In this document: positions 16,905 to 25,094 of the stretch, piece after piece
How positions within the stretch are numbered: position 1 is the first letter of the stretch
Layout of the letters: each line of letters starts with the position of its first letter
Assembly (NCBI GenBank): GCA_038237665.1
Contig: JBBRYK010000011.1
Coordinates: 1-53,407, forward strand
Direction: 5' to 3'
Length of the DNA stretch: 53,407 nucleotides
DNA from: JBBRYK01 sp038237665
GTDB taxonomy: Bacteria > Actinomycetota > Thermoleophilia > Gaiellales > Gaiellaceae
Translations under genes and position numbers: made by a program
The notes under the pieces: generated by a model
The model's database searches: none
Seen by the model: only the letters and a program-made list of their open reading frames with translations
Told to the model about the DNA's origin: nothing

Positions 16905-17900
16905 TCAGTACGGCCGGACGGCGCCCACGTACGAGAGCCCACGTGCGGGGTCGAACAGCGGCGAGATGCGTACCACTGTGCCCCGATGCGCGGCCTCGAT
17001 GAACTTGCCTCCGCCGATATACAGGCCCTCGTGGCCCGGACCGTCCGGGCCCATGTGGAAGAAGACGATGTCGCCCGGCTGCAGCTCATCCGGTGTGAGA
17101 CGCCTGCCCGAGTACCACTGGTTTCCGCTGTAGTGCGGCAGGCCGACGCCGAGCTGCCGGTAGACGAACATGACGAGGCCGGAGCAGTCAAAACCCGACG
17201 GCGAGGCCCCGCCCCAGACGTAGGGGACGCCGAGAAACTGCTGCGCCAGGGCTACGGCCCGCTCGCCGAGGGGGCTCGATGGCTGCAGTGCCGCGAACGG
17301 GTCGGCGATCCCCTGAAAGGCAGTAGCAGTCGGGGTCGCAATCCTCGACACGATCCCGAGCAGCCGCCACGGTTGCGCCTTTCCTTCCTCGGTCGGCGCC
17401 GCTTCGGCCGCCCGCGCGACGCCGACGAGGATCTGCGCGCCGGCGGGGAGCCCGCGCTGCGCCTCGCCGAGGTAGATCCGCAGCCCGACGACGCCCGCCG
17501 GCGACCCGGGGACGACGGCTTCCTGCAGGACGACGAGATAACTCGACGCGCCCAGCGAGAGCAAGGTGTTCGAATGCGCGGCCTCGGGACGGTTTCCGAC
17601 CACGAGCGACTGGACGCGAGCGCCCCGTACGCCCTGGCGCGGCACGAGCAGCCGGCCGACCCGCACGGTCCCCCCGAGTACCGAGACCGAGCGCAGCTCG
17701 AGTCCCGCCGGCGTCGAGGCGAGCGAGCCGATGCGGAGAACGGAGCCGTCGGCGGGGTAGGCGAACGGGGCCTGCGACGCCGTTGCGATCACATCGCCGT
17801 CCGGGCCGAGGATCTCGGCGGCCGGCGTCCCTCCAAGCGCCGCCGGAGCCGCAGAAAGCGCGGCTGCGAAGACGAGCACCCACGCCAAGCGGGCCGCCAT
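16905..17900 (-). CDS. Secreted NlpC/P60-family peptidoglycan endopeptidase
   Basis: A 331-aa exported protein. The signal peptide begins at the ATG ending at 17900 (MAARLAWVLVFAAALSAAPA). The frame stays open upstream to 18200 but that part is antisense to the SDR gene, so this start is preferred. The N-terminal half (about 25-190) is a beta-rich unknown domain that may position the enzyme. The C-terminal NlpC/P60 domain has Cys in FDCSGLVMFVYRQLG and His in GHEGLYIGGGKF. Its catalytic domain closely resembles that of the next gene, so the two probably arose by duplication of the catalytic part with different N-terminal modules. The start overlaps or nearly overlaps the divergent SDR region. 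Confidence 0.87.
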   Translation of the reverse strand: MAARLAWVLVFAAALSAAPAALGGTPAAEILGPDGDVIATASQAPFAYPADGSVLRIGSLASTPAGLELRSVSVLGGTVRVGRLLVPRQGVRGARVQSLVVGNRPEAAHSNTLLSLGASSYLVVLQEAVVPGSPAGVVGLRIYLGEAQRGLPAGAQILVGVARAAEAAPTEEGKAQPWRLLGIVSRIATPTATAFQGIADPFAALQPSSPLGERAVALAQQFLGVPYVWGGASPSGFDCSGLVMFVYRQLGVGLPHYSGNQWYSGRRLTPDELQPGDIVFFHMGPDGPGHEGLYIGGGKFIEAAHRGTVVRISPLFDPARGLSYVGAVRPY

Positions 17901-17961
17901 GGCGGAAGAGGATAGTCGCAGCCGTCCACGGGGGCGGCCAAAGCCTCTAAGCTCACCGGCC

Positions 17962-18702
17962 GTGGCGCCACTCGACGGCAAAACCGCGATCGTCACCGGC
18001 GCGTCGAGCGGGATCGGCGCCGCCACGGCGCGGGCGCTCCGCGACGCCGGCGTCCGGGTCGCGGGTGGAGCACGCCGCACCGAAAAACTCGACACCGAGA
18101 TCGCGCTCGAGCTCGACGTGACCGATCCCGAGAGCTGCGCCCGCTTCGTCGAGCAGGCCGTGGCGGAGCTCGGCGGCAAGGTCGACATCCTCATGAACAA
18201 CGCGGGCCTCGCCCTCGGCCGTGAACCCTTCTGGGAGTCGAGCGAGGAGGACGCACGGACGATGATCGAGACGAACGTCCTGGGGCTGATGCGGATGACA
18301 CGGCTCTGCCTGCCTCACCTCGCCGACGGTGGCCACATCGTCAACCTCGGCTCGGTCGCCGGGGTCTGGTCGTACGCGGGCGGCGCGGGCTACGTGGCCT
18401 CGAAGTTCGCGGTCCACGGCTACACGCGGGCACTTCGCGACGACCTCCAGGGCCGGCCGATCAGGGTCTCCAACGTGGCTCCGGGACTGGTCGAGACCGA
18501 TTTCTCACTGGTGCGGTTCCGCGGGGACGAGGAGAAGGCCGGTGCCGTCTACGACATGGTTGCGCTGGGTGGCCCGCTGAAGGCCGAGGACATCGCCGAG
18601 TGCGTGCTGTTCTGCCTGACCAGGCCGCCGAACGTGAATGTGGACGAGCTCGTCGTCATGGCCCTCGCGCAGACTTCAGGGGCAAACATCCTCCGGGAGT
18701 AA
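17962..18702 (+). CDS. Short-chain dehydrogenase/reductase (SDR)
   Basis: A 246-aa NAD(P)-dependent oxidoreductase. It shows the cofactor motif TGASSGIG near the N-terminus, NNAG, the catalytic Ser in NLGSVAG and the YVASK active-site Tyr/Lys. The C-terminal EDIAECVLFCLTRPPNVNVDELVVMA places it in the YdfG/serine-3-dehydrogenase-like group acting on small hydroxy acids or carbonyls, but the substrate cannot be read. The GTG at 17962 (VAPLDGKTAIVTG) fits the family start; the frame is open to 17899 but the extra residues are Arg/Pro-rich. Its TAA is followed directly by the ATG of the glycosidase gene, so they are co-transcribed. Confidence 0.88.
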   Translation: MAPLDGKTAIVTGASSGIGAATARALRDAGVRVAGGARRTEKLDTEIALELDVTDPESCARFVEQAVAELGGKVDILMNNAGLALGREPFWESSEEDARTMIETNVLGLMRMTRLCLPHLADGGHIVNLGSVAGVWSYAGGAGYVASKFAVHGYTRALRDDLQGRPIRVSNVAPGLVETDFSLVRFRGDEEKAGAVYDMVALGGPLKAEDIAECVLFCLTRPPNVNVDELVVMALAQTSGANILRE

Positions 18703-20766
18703 ATGGCTTTAACCATCCTCGAAGGCTCGACCTTCTGTATCTGCGACGAGAACGGCGACGTCGAGGGCGCTACGAGCGGTCTTTTCGCCTCCGACACGCG
18801 CTTTCTCTCGCTGCTCCGGCTGACGATCAACGGCGCCAAGCCGCTGCGTTTGTCGGCCGACAAGGTCGAGTACTTCTCTGCCGGGTTCTTCCTAAGGAAC
18901 CCTCCGGTCGGCTTGCCGCACGACTCGCTGTCGATCGCCCGCGAGCGGTTCGTCGGCGACGGCATGCAGGACCGCCTCCGCGTACGAAACGAGTCGATGG
19001 AGCGGGTCGAGTTCGCGCTCGCGCTCGAGTTCGGCAACGACTTCGCGGACATCTTCGCGGTCAAGGACTGGGACTTCAGCTTCGGCAATCCGGAGACGGC
19101 GCGTCCGCTCCCCGACCTGGTTCTCGCGCGCTTCGATGAGGCGGGCAACCAGTTCGTGCTGACCGACGACGGCGACTCGCCGGCACGCACGCAGGTCATC
19201 CTCTCCGAGCGCGGTACCGTCGAGGAGGGGAAGGTCAGTTACCGGATCGAGCTCGAGCCGCGCCGGCAGTGGGAGCTGCGGATCGACGTCGTCGCCTCCC
19301 TGAACGGCGACGAAGAGGTCGTGCCTCGTGCTGCCGAGCGCCGTTTTGGCGACGAGCTCGCACGCGTGCGCGACTCGCTGGCGGCGTGGCGCCTGCGTGT
19401 GCCGGCGCTGAAGGCGGACTGGGACCCGTTACATCACGCCTACGGCCAGTCGGTCTCCGATCTGGCCGCGCTCCGCATGCGTGGCGGGAACGGCGTCGGC
19501 AATCTCCCGGCGGCCGGAATGCCGTGGTTCATGACCGTGTTCGGGCGGGACACGATCATCACGTGTCTGCAGACGCTCCTCTTCGGCAGCGAGCTCGCGT
19601 CGGGCGCGCTCGAGGTGCTGGCCGAGCTCCAGGCGCGTGAGGATGACCCGTCGATCGATGCCGAGCCCGGAAAGGTCGTCCACGAGCTCAGGCGCGGCAA
19701 GGCCGCGAAGGGCTGGCACGGCAGGTACTACGGCACCGTGGACGCGACGCCGCTCTACCTCGTCCTGCTCAGCGAGGTCTGGCGCTGGACCGGCGATGCC
19801 CGGCTCGTGCGCGGTCTCAAGGATCCCGCCCTCGCCGCGCTCCATTGGATCGACGAGTACGGCGACCGCGACGGCGACGGCTTCGTCGAGTACCTGCGCC
19901 GGAGCAGACGGGGGCTCGTCAACCAGTCCTGGAAGGACTCGGAGGACTCGCAGCGGTTTGCCGACGGGACGATCGCGCAGGCCCCGATCGCGCCGTGCGA
20001 GGTGCAGGGCTACGTCTACGACGCAAAGGTGCGCACCGCCGAGCTCGCGCGGGAGGTCTGGCGCGACCGCGACCTCGCCGACCGGCTCGAGCGCGAGGCC
20101 GAGGATTTGAAGCGGGCGTTCAACGACCAGTTTTGGGCCGAGGGTCGGGGCGGCTACTACGCGCTCGCGCTCGACGGCGACAAGCGCCAGGTCGACTCGC
20201 TCTGCTCGAACATCGGGCACCTGCTCTGGAGCGGGATCGTGCCTCCGGAGAGGATCCAGCGCGTCGTCGATGCGCTGATGGGCGAGCAGCTCTGGTCGGG
20301 CTGGGGCGTCAGGACGATGTCCGCCGGGGACGCGGGCTACAACCCGCTCAGCTACCACAACGGCACGGTCTGGCCGCACGACAATTCGCTCGTCGCCTGG
20401 GGTCTCGCGCGCGCCGGCCACTGGAGCGAGGCGCAGAAGATCGCCCAGCGCATGCTCGAGGCGTCGGCCTTCTTCGACCACCAGCTGCCGGAGGTGTTCG
20501 CGGGTCTCTCGCGCGCGGAGACGCCCTTCCCGATCGCCTATCCGACGGCCGCGCGCCCACAGGCATGGGCCGCCGGCACGCCGGTGCTGCTGCTGCAGCT
20601 TCTCCTCGGCCTGCAGCCCAACCATCGCCGCCACGTGCTCGAGACCGTCGCTCCGGAGCAGCTTCCGTCGTGGGTCGGCACCCTGCGGCTCTCCGGCATT
20701 CGCGCCTTCGACCGCCAGTGGGACGTCCGCGTCGAATCGGGGCATGTCGGGATCGAGCCCGCATGA
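18703..20766 (+). CDS. Glycogen-debranching-like glycoside hydrolase (amylo-alpha-1,6-glucosidase family)
   Basis: A 687-aa cytoplasmic protein. The N-terminal 200 residues (ILEGSTFCICDENGDVEG, then ASDTRFLSLLRL) match the bacterial/archaeal glycogen debranching enzyme N-terminal beta domain. The remainder is an (alpha/alpha)6 barrel with the typical PWFMTVFGRDTIIT segment. Candidate catalytic acids lie in GRDTIIT, in NQSWKDSEDSQRF and near the C-terminal end of the barrel. It should act on alpha-glucans or a related oligosaccharide such as a compatible solute. It starts immediately after the SDR stop and its TGA overlaps the ATG of the next glycosyltransferase (ATGA), so synthesis of the two is coupled. 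No signal peptide is seen. Confidence 0.85.
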   Translation: MALTILEGSTFCICDENGDVEGATSGLFASDTRFLSLLRLTINGAKPLRLSADKVEYFSAGFFLRNPPVGLPHDSLSIARERFVGDGMQDRLRVRNESMERVEFALALEFGNDFADIFAVKDWDFSFGNPETARPLPDLVLARFDEAGNQFVLTDDGDSPARTQVILSERGTVEEGKVSYRIELEPRRQWELRIDVVASLNGDEEVVPRAAERRFGDELARVRDSLAAWRLRVPALKADWDPLHHAYGQSVSDLAALRMRGGNGVGNLPAAGMPWFMTVFGRDTIITCLQTLLFGSELASGALEVLAELQAREDDPSIDAEPGKVVHELRRGKAAKGWHGRYYGTVDATPLYLVLLSEVWRWTGDARLVRGLKDPALAALHWIDEYGDRDGDGFVEYLRRSRRGLVNQSWKDSEDSQRFADGTIAQAPIAPCEVQGYVYDAKVRTAELAREVWRDRDLADRLEREAEDLKRAFNDQFWAEGRGGYYALALDGDKRQVDSLCSNIGHLLWSGIVPPERIQRVVDALMGEQLWSGWGVRTMSAGDAGYNPLSYHNGTVWPHDNSLVAWGLARAGHWSEAQKIAQRMLEASAFFDHQLPEVFAGLSRAETPFPIAYPTAARPQAWAAGTPVLLLQLLLGLQPNHRRHVLETVAPEQLPSWVGTLRLSGIRAFDRQWDVRVESGHVGIEPA

Positions 20767-21818
20767 CTGACGAGCTCCGCGTCGCGGTCATCAGCCCGGT
20801 CTGGTTCCCGGTGCCGCCGACCGGCTACGGCGGGATCGAATGGGTCGTCTCGCTCCTGGCCGACGGTCTCTTCGACGCCGGCCACGAGGTCACGCTCTTT
20901 GCTTCCGGCGACTCGCACACGAAGGCGAAGCTGGCGTACGTTTACGAGCACGCTCCGTCGGAGCTGATCGGCCGGTCGCTACCGGAGCTCCACCACGCGC
21001 TCGCCTGCTTCGAGCGGCAGGACGAGTTCGACATCGTCAACGACCATTCGGGCCTGCCGGCGGCGGCGCTCGGCGGAGCGCTGCAGACTCCGCTGCTGCA
21101 CACGATCCACGGCCCGCTCGACGGCGAGGGGGGGACGATCTACGACCAGATCGCACGCGTCTCGCCGCGGGTCGGCTTCATCTCGCTCTCGATGAACCAG
21201 CGCAAGCCGCTGCCGCACCTCCCGTTCGCCGCGAACATTCCGAACGCGCTCGACTTCTCGCTCTATCCGGTGCAGCCGCACCCGGGCGAGTACCTCCTCT
21301 TCCTCGGCCGGATGAGCCCGGACAAGGGCTGCCATCGAGCCGTCGCGGTTGCGCGTGAGCTCGGCCTCCCGCTCAAGATCGCCGGCAAGAACCGGGAGCC
21401 GAAGGAGCGCGAGTACTTCTCGGAATACGTGGCGCCGCACCTGGACGACAAGATCGAATACCTGGGCGAGGTCACGCACGGCGAAAAGGTCGAGCTGCTC
21501 CAGGACGCCCGGGCGACGCTCTTCCCGATCGAGTGGGAGGAGCCCTTCGGCCTGGTCATGATCGAGTCCATGGCCTGCGGAACGCCGGTGATCGCCACGC
21601 GCTGGGGAGCGGTGCCCGAGGTGATCGAGCACGGCCGGAGCGGAATCATCGTCGACAGCTACCGGCAGATGGGAGCGGCGCTCGAGCAAGCCGACCAGCT
21701 CGACCCCTGGGAGTGCCGAAGGTATGCGGAGGAGCGCTTCGCCCCGGAGCGCATGGTCGCGGACTACGTGGAGGCCTACCGAGCCGCGATCGCGGAGCGA
21801 CCTGCGGCGACTTCGTAA
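20763..21818 (+). CDS. GT4-type glycosyltransferase
   Basis: A 351-aa GT-B fold transferase. The N-terminal Gly-rich loop PPTGYGGIEWVVSLLADGL follows the first strand, and the C-terminal half has FLGRMSPDKG and the nucleotide-sugar site EEPFGLVMIESMACGTPVIA with its E-x7-E pattern, as in GT4 enzymes. The acceptor is unknown. The ATG overlaps the stop of the debranching-like gene in ATGA, so both enzymes probably serve one glycan or glycoside pathway (one making, one trimming). The frame is open upstream in antisense-like sequence, but this start fits the family N-terminus. The stop is embedded in a 15-base palindrome shared with the stop of the converging gene. Confidence 0.9.
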   Translation: MTDELRVAVISPVWFPVPPTGYGGIEWVVSLLADGLFDAGHEVTLFASGDSHTKAKLAYVYEHAPSELIGRSLPELHHALACFERQDEFDIVNDHSGLPAAALGGALQTPLLHTIHGPLDGEGGTIYDQIARVSPRVGFISLSMNQRKPLPHLPFAANIPNALDFSLYPVQPHPGEYLLFLGRMSPDKGCHRAVAVARELGLPLKIAGKNREPKEREYFSEYVAPHLDDKIEYLGEVTHGEKVELLQDARATLFPIEWEEPFGLVMIESMACGTPVIATRWGAVPEVIEHGRSGIIVDSYRQMGAALEQADQLDPWECRRYAEERFAPERMVADYVEAYRAAIAERPAATS

Positions 21819-21829
21819 CACTGTGTTAC
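21815..21829. repeat. Palindrome holding both convergent stop codons
   Basis: GTAACACTGTGTTAC is a perfect inverted repeat with 7-base arms around one T. The stop TAA of the glycosyltransferase (21816-21818) and the stop of the opposite PPOX gene (21826-21828) lie in its two arms. It could be a weak bidirectional terminator, but there is no T-run, and the arms may simply reflect similar sequence around two stops. Confidence 0.3.
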
Positions 21830-22236
21830 TTGGTCTCGGGGTCGAGCCCCCAGGCGTGCCAGAGGTCGGGCTCGATCCAGGCGCTGACGCGGCGCTGGTC
21901 GCGGTTCCGGAACGGGTTGCCGGTGTAGCGCAGGGCGAGGCGGTCGATGTCCGCGAAGTCGTCGTCGTCCACGAAGCGGGCGACTCGGCCGATCAGGCTG
22001 ACGTGCGCGTACCAGCTGTTCGCGCCGAGGGCGGTCAGCGAGGCCCGCGCGTCGCGCCGCAGATGCCGGAGCCGGAGCCGGCTCTCGTCCATGTTCACGA
22101 GGACGAGACCGTCCTCCCAGTCGTACCAGGTCGCAACCGTGTGCGGAGACCCGTCCGGGCGCAGGCTCGCGATCACCGCCGGGTTGGGCCGGCGCAGAAA
22201 CGCGTCGATCTCCGGGGGTACGGGCGGGGCCGGCAC
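21826..22236 (-). CDS. PPOX-class pyridoxamine-oxidase-like protein, possibly F420-dependent
   Basis: A protein of 136 aa from the GTG at 22236 (VPAPPVPPEIDAFLRR); the frame stays open to 22296. It has the split-barrel flavin or deazaflavin reductase pattern: PNPAVIASLRPDGSPHTVATWYDWEDG, then VNMDESRLRLRHLRRDARASLTALG. These are typical of the small actinobacterial PPOX proteins annotated as F420-dependent (TIGR03618/TIGR03667-like as I recall them). The substrate is unknown. The start faces the divergent Rrf2 gene 20 bases away, so they share one control region. Confidence 0.75.
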   Translation of the reverse strand: MPAPPVPPEIDAFLRRPNPAVIASLRPDGSPHTVATWYDWEDGLVLVNMDESRLRLRHLRRDARASLTALGANSWYAHVSLIGRVARFVDDDDFADIDRLALRYTGNPFRNRDQRRVSAWIEPDLWHAWGLDPETK

Positions 22237-22256
22237 GTGTGCAGGACAATACGGCG

Positions 22257-22714
22257 GTGCGGGTCTCGGCGAAAGCGGACTATGCGCTCCGGGCAACGCT
22301 CGAGCTGGCTGCGGCCGAGGGTGCCGGGCCGCTGAAGGGCGAGCGGATCGCCCAAGCCCAGGGGATCCCGATTCGCTTTCTCGAGAACATCCTGCTCGAG
22401 CTCAGGCACGCCGGGCTGGTGCACAGCCAGCGTGGCGCCGAGGGCGGGTATTGGCTCGCCCGACCGGCGGCCGAGATCAATCTGGCCGAGGTCTTGCGCG
22501 TCGTCGAGGGGCCGCTCGCAAACGTGCGCGGGCGAGGCCCGAGGAGGTCGAGTACGAGGGCGCGGCCGAGCACCTGCGCGAGGTCTGGATAGCCGTCCGG
22601 GCCAACCTGCGTGCGGTGCTGGAGTCGGCGACGCTGGCCGAGGTCGTCCGCGGCGAGCTACCGGGAATCGTCGAAACACTGGCCCGCGATCCCGACGCCT
22701 GGCGGCCTCACTGA
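22257..22714 (+). pseudogene. Rrf2-family transcriptional regulator, frameshifted
   Basis: The N-terminal part from GTG 22257 (VRVSAKADYALRATLELA) is a complete Rrf2 winged-helix region with the typical RFLENILLELRHAGLVHSQRGAEGGYWLA. After VVEGPLANVRG the frame runs into non-family residues. The expected continuation (PEEVEYEGAAEHLREVWIA up to the stop at 22714) appears in another frame from about 22538. One missing base between 22530 and 22537 explains it. Either the gene is broken or this is a sequencing or assembly error. No cysteine triplet for a 2Fe-2S cluster is visible, so it is a CymR-like rather than IscR-like member. It sits next to a decayed sulfate uptake locus that it may once have controlled. 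Confidence 0.8.
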
Positions 22715-22735
22715 GGCGCGAGTTGTCGTGGCGCG

Positions 22736-23127
22736 CTAGCCGAACGCCTTCGTTCGCCCCGCCTTGACGTAGACGATCTGGCCGCGCTCGAGCTCCAGCT
22801 GCTCGGCCTCGTCGCGGGAGAGCTGTGCGGAGATCTGACGGCCGTCGTCGAGCAGGCCACGCTCGGCAGCACGGGCCGGTAGCCGGTCTCGCCGAACAGC
22901 TGCTGGGCCTCCGCGCCCCACAGGAAGGTGACGAACGCCTTGGCCGCGGCGATGTTCTTCGTCTTGTTCACGATCGCGACCGGGTTCTCGATCAGGATCG
23001 TGTTCCGCGGCGGTCGCCCGAGCGGCCGTAGGACTGGGCTGCCTGCTGGTCGGTCAAGGTCGGGGTCAGCACCCCGAGCAGAGTTCCCGCCGCCACTATG
23101 CCCAAAAGCAGATCTAATCCGTCTCAT
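22736..23127 (-). pseudogene. Remnant of a sulfate uptake operon (sulfate-binding protein and CysA ends)
   Basis: Pieces in different frames are recognisable. From the ATG ending at 23127 comes MRRIRS, continued after a frame change by a hydrophobic signal-peptide-like stretch (IVAAGTLLGVLTPTLTDQQA). Then comes a C-terminal piece of a periplasmic sulfate-binding protein (TILIENPVAIVNKTKN and FVTFLWGAEAQQLFGETGYR), and after another frame change a CysA TOBE tail ending QLELERGQIVYVKAGRTKAFG. The body of the binding protein, the permease genes and most of the ATPase gene are gone. The order matches a deleted binding protein-permease-ATPase operon. It cannot make a transporter. Confidence 0.7.
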
Positions 23128-23152
23128 TCATACTTCTGATCTTTCTAGTTTG

Positions 23153-23169
23153 TCTACTGACTTAGTAGA
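23153..23169. promoter_or_regulatory. Inverted repeat upstream of the sulfate-locus remnant, candidate orphan operator
   Basis: TCTACT and AGTAGA form a 6-base inverted repeat with a 5-base spacer, in an unusually A+T-rich stretch (about 23105-23180) just upstream of the remnant's start codon on the minus strand. Position and symmetry suit an operator for the neighbouring Rrf2-type regulator. The sequence is only suggestive. Confidence 0.3.
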
Positions 23170-23223
23170 GATTTCCTGTCGCGCCCGCGTCTGTCAAGCG
23201 GAACCTTCGACTACGATTGACCT

Positions 23224-23460
23224 GTGGCGAACGCGGATGTGCTGAAGGGCCTGCTGGAGCAGGCGTTTCCCGATGCGGTGGAGCTCGATGTCGCCGACCG
23301 CACCGGCGGCGGCGATCATTTCCAGGTCGCGCTGACGACTCCGAGTTTCAACGGGCTGACGCGGCTGGAGCAACACCGGCGCGTCTATGACGCCCTCGGG
23401 CAGCCGCTCGAGGACGGCACCATTCACGAACTGCGAATCCGAACGAGAGGAACCGAATGA
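23224..23460 (+). CDS. bolA: BolA-family protein
   Basis: This 78-aa protein is a compact BolA: VELDVADRTGGGDHFQVALTTPSFNGLTRLEQHRRVYDALG contains the conserved G-x-H-F strand and the R-L-x-x-H-R helix start, with the C-terminal His in TIHELRIRT. BolA proteins bind monothiol glutaredoxins through a shared 2Fe-2S cluster and act in iron-sulfur and redox control. The next gene is exactly such a glutaredoxin, overlapping by 4 bases (ATGA at 23457-23460), which supports both calls. The start is a GTG, and the gene is preceded by the A+T-rich region of the decayed sulfate locus. Confidence 0.92.
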   Translation: MANADVLKGLLEQAFPDAVELDVADRTGGGDHFQVALTTPSFNGLTRLEQHRRVYDALGQPLEDGTIHELRIRTRGTE

Positions 23461-23825
23461 GTGCAACTACGGATCTGCGAAGCAGAATCGACGAGATCAT
23501 CAAGACCGAGCCGGTCACGCTCTTCATGAAGGGAAACCTGGAGTTCGTCATGTGCGGCAACTCGGCGCGTGCGCTGCAGGCGCTGCGCGACGCGGGCGCT
23601 CCTGTGAGCGCAGTCGACGTGCTTCCCGATCCGGCGATCCGCCAGGAGCTTTCCGCGCTCTCCGGCTGGCCGACGATCCCACAGGTCTTCGTCCGCGGCG
23701 AGCTGATCGGCGGCGCCGACATCGTCGAAGAGCTCGGCGAGACGGGCGAGCTGAAGGAAAAGCTGGCCAGTTCGCTCGGCGACGACTACCGGTCGGGCGC
23801 GACGGAGAAGACGCTCAGCCTGTAG
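23457..23825 (+). CDS. grxD: Monothiol glutaredoxin of the Grx4/GrxD type, CGNS variant
   Basis: A 122-aa thioredoxin-fold protein. LFMKG (residues 22-26) supplies the glutathione-binding Lys, the active site is C33-G-N-S in place of the usual CGFS, and WPTIPQVFV holds the cis-Pro. It would carry or transfer a 2Fe-2S cluster together with BolA, whose gene overlaps it by 4 bases. Replacement of Phe by Asn in the motif is unusual and could change cluster binding. Its last 11 bases overlap the converging MFS gene. Confidence 0.9.
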   Translation: MSATTDLRSRIDEIIKTEPVTLFMKGNLEFVMCGNSARALQALRDAGAPVSAVDVLPDPAIRQELSALSGWPTIPQVFVRGELIGGADIVEELGETGELKEKLASSLGDDYRSGATEKTLSL

Positions 23826-25032
23826 CCCGCTCCGCCCGTCTGCTCAGGTTCCGCACGTCGGGGACGGCGAGGACGGCGAGGGTCGGAACGACGACGAGGC
23901 AGGCCGCGCCGAAGAGCGTGGCGCGCGTGCCGATGGCCTCGGCGATCGGGCCGGCGATCGCCTGCGCGACCGGGATCAGCACGAAGGAGCCGAGAGCGTC
24001 GTACGAGTAGACGCGCGAGAGCTTCTCCTGGGGAACGTTCTGCTGCATCGCCGTGTCCCAGAGCACGTTGAAGGTCTCGATCCCCACGCCGGCGACGAGC
24101 GCACCGGCGGCGATCGCCGCGGTTGGGGCGGGCCCGCCGAGCAGGGCGAGCGGGATCGCCACCAGCATCACGCCCAGGTTCGCGACGACCAGCAGCCGCT
24201 GCGGCTTGATCCGCAGCATGAGCAGACCGCCGAGGACGAAACCCACGGTCGTGCACGTCAGGATCGCGCCCCACGCTGCCGCCCCGCCGAGGCTCTGTTT
24301 CGCGACGGCTGGGCCGAGGACGAAGAAGGCGCCGGTCTGCGCCGCGTTGACGAGCGAAAACTGCGCGACGACGGTCCAGAGCCAGGTTCGCGACCTGAAC
24401 TCCTGCCAACCGTCCCGGAGATCGTCCAGCAGCCGGCTCCCTTGCAGGCGAGTCGCGGGTATGCGCATGAAGGCGATGAACACGGCTCCGAGCGCGAAGC
24501 TCAACGCGTCGACGGCGACCGCCCAGCCCGACCCGAAACCCGCGACGATGAAGCCGCCCGCCGCCGCCCCGCCGATCCAGCTCGTATTCAAGGCCAGTCG
24601 GAGGAGCGCGTTGGCCTGCTGGATCAGCGACGCGTCGACGGTCTGCGGGATCACGCCGGCCGAGGCCGGGAAGAAGAAGGCCGACGACGTTCCGTTGGCG
24701 GCGGCAAGGGCGACCAGTTGCCAGAGCTCCGTGTGGTGCGTGATCAGGAGGACGGCAAGCGTTCCCTGGCTCGCTCCGCTCAGCAGGCTCGAGGCGACCA
24801 TGACCTGATGACGGGGCAGCCGGTCGGCCCAGACCCCTCCGAGCAGCATGAAGACGACCTGCGGAACAGTCCGCGCAGCCAGCACGAAACCGAGATCCGA
24901 CTTCGACCCGGTCAGGCCGAGCACGGCGAACGCCAGCGCGATCGGCGCCATCGCGTTCCCGAAGAAGGAGACGACCCGCCCCAGGAAGAGCAGGCGGAAC
25001 TCGCGCTCGTTGAGCGGGCCGAGCATGCTCAT
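23815..25032 (-). CDS. MFS transporter (MFS_3/enterobactin-exporter-like)
   Basis: A 405-aa membrane protein with about 11-12 hydrophobic segments from the ATG ending at 25032 (MSMLGPLNEREFRLLFLGR). The motif GGVWADRLPRHQVM between segments 2 and 3 is the classical MFS G-x-x-x-D-R signature. It resembles the EntS-like MFS_3 group that exports siderophores or drugs; the substrate cannot be assigned. The frame is open further upstream, but that part is antisense to the metallo-hydrolase gene. It is downstream of that gene on the same strand by 62 bases, so co-transcription is likely. Confidence 0.88.
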   Translation of the reverse strand: MSMLGPLNEREFRLLFLGRVVSFFGNAMAPIALAFAVLGLTGSKSDLGFVLAARTVPQVVFMLLGGVWADRLPRHQVMVASSLLSGASQGTLAVLLITHHTELWQLVALAAANGTSSAFFFPASAGVIPQTVDASLIQQANALLRLALNTSWIGGAAAGGFIVAGFGSGWAVAVDALSFALGAVFIAFMRIPATRLQGSRLLDDLRDGWQEFRSRTWLWTVVAQFSLVNAAQTGAFFVLGPAVAKQSLGGAAAWGAILTCTTVGFVLGGLLMLRIKPQRLLVVANLGVMLVAIPLALLGGPAPTAAIAAGALVAGVGIETFNVLWDTAMQQNVPQEKLSRVYSYDALGSFVLIPVAQAIAGPIAEAIGTRATLFGAACLVVVPTLAVLAVPDVRNLSRRAERATG

Positions 25033-25094
25033 TCGAGCGCTCTGCGGACGGTTGCCGGTGGTGGAGGCCGGCGGCACTGACGCACCCGCCGAGT

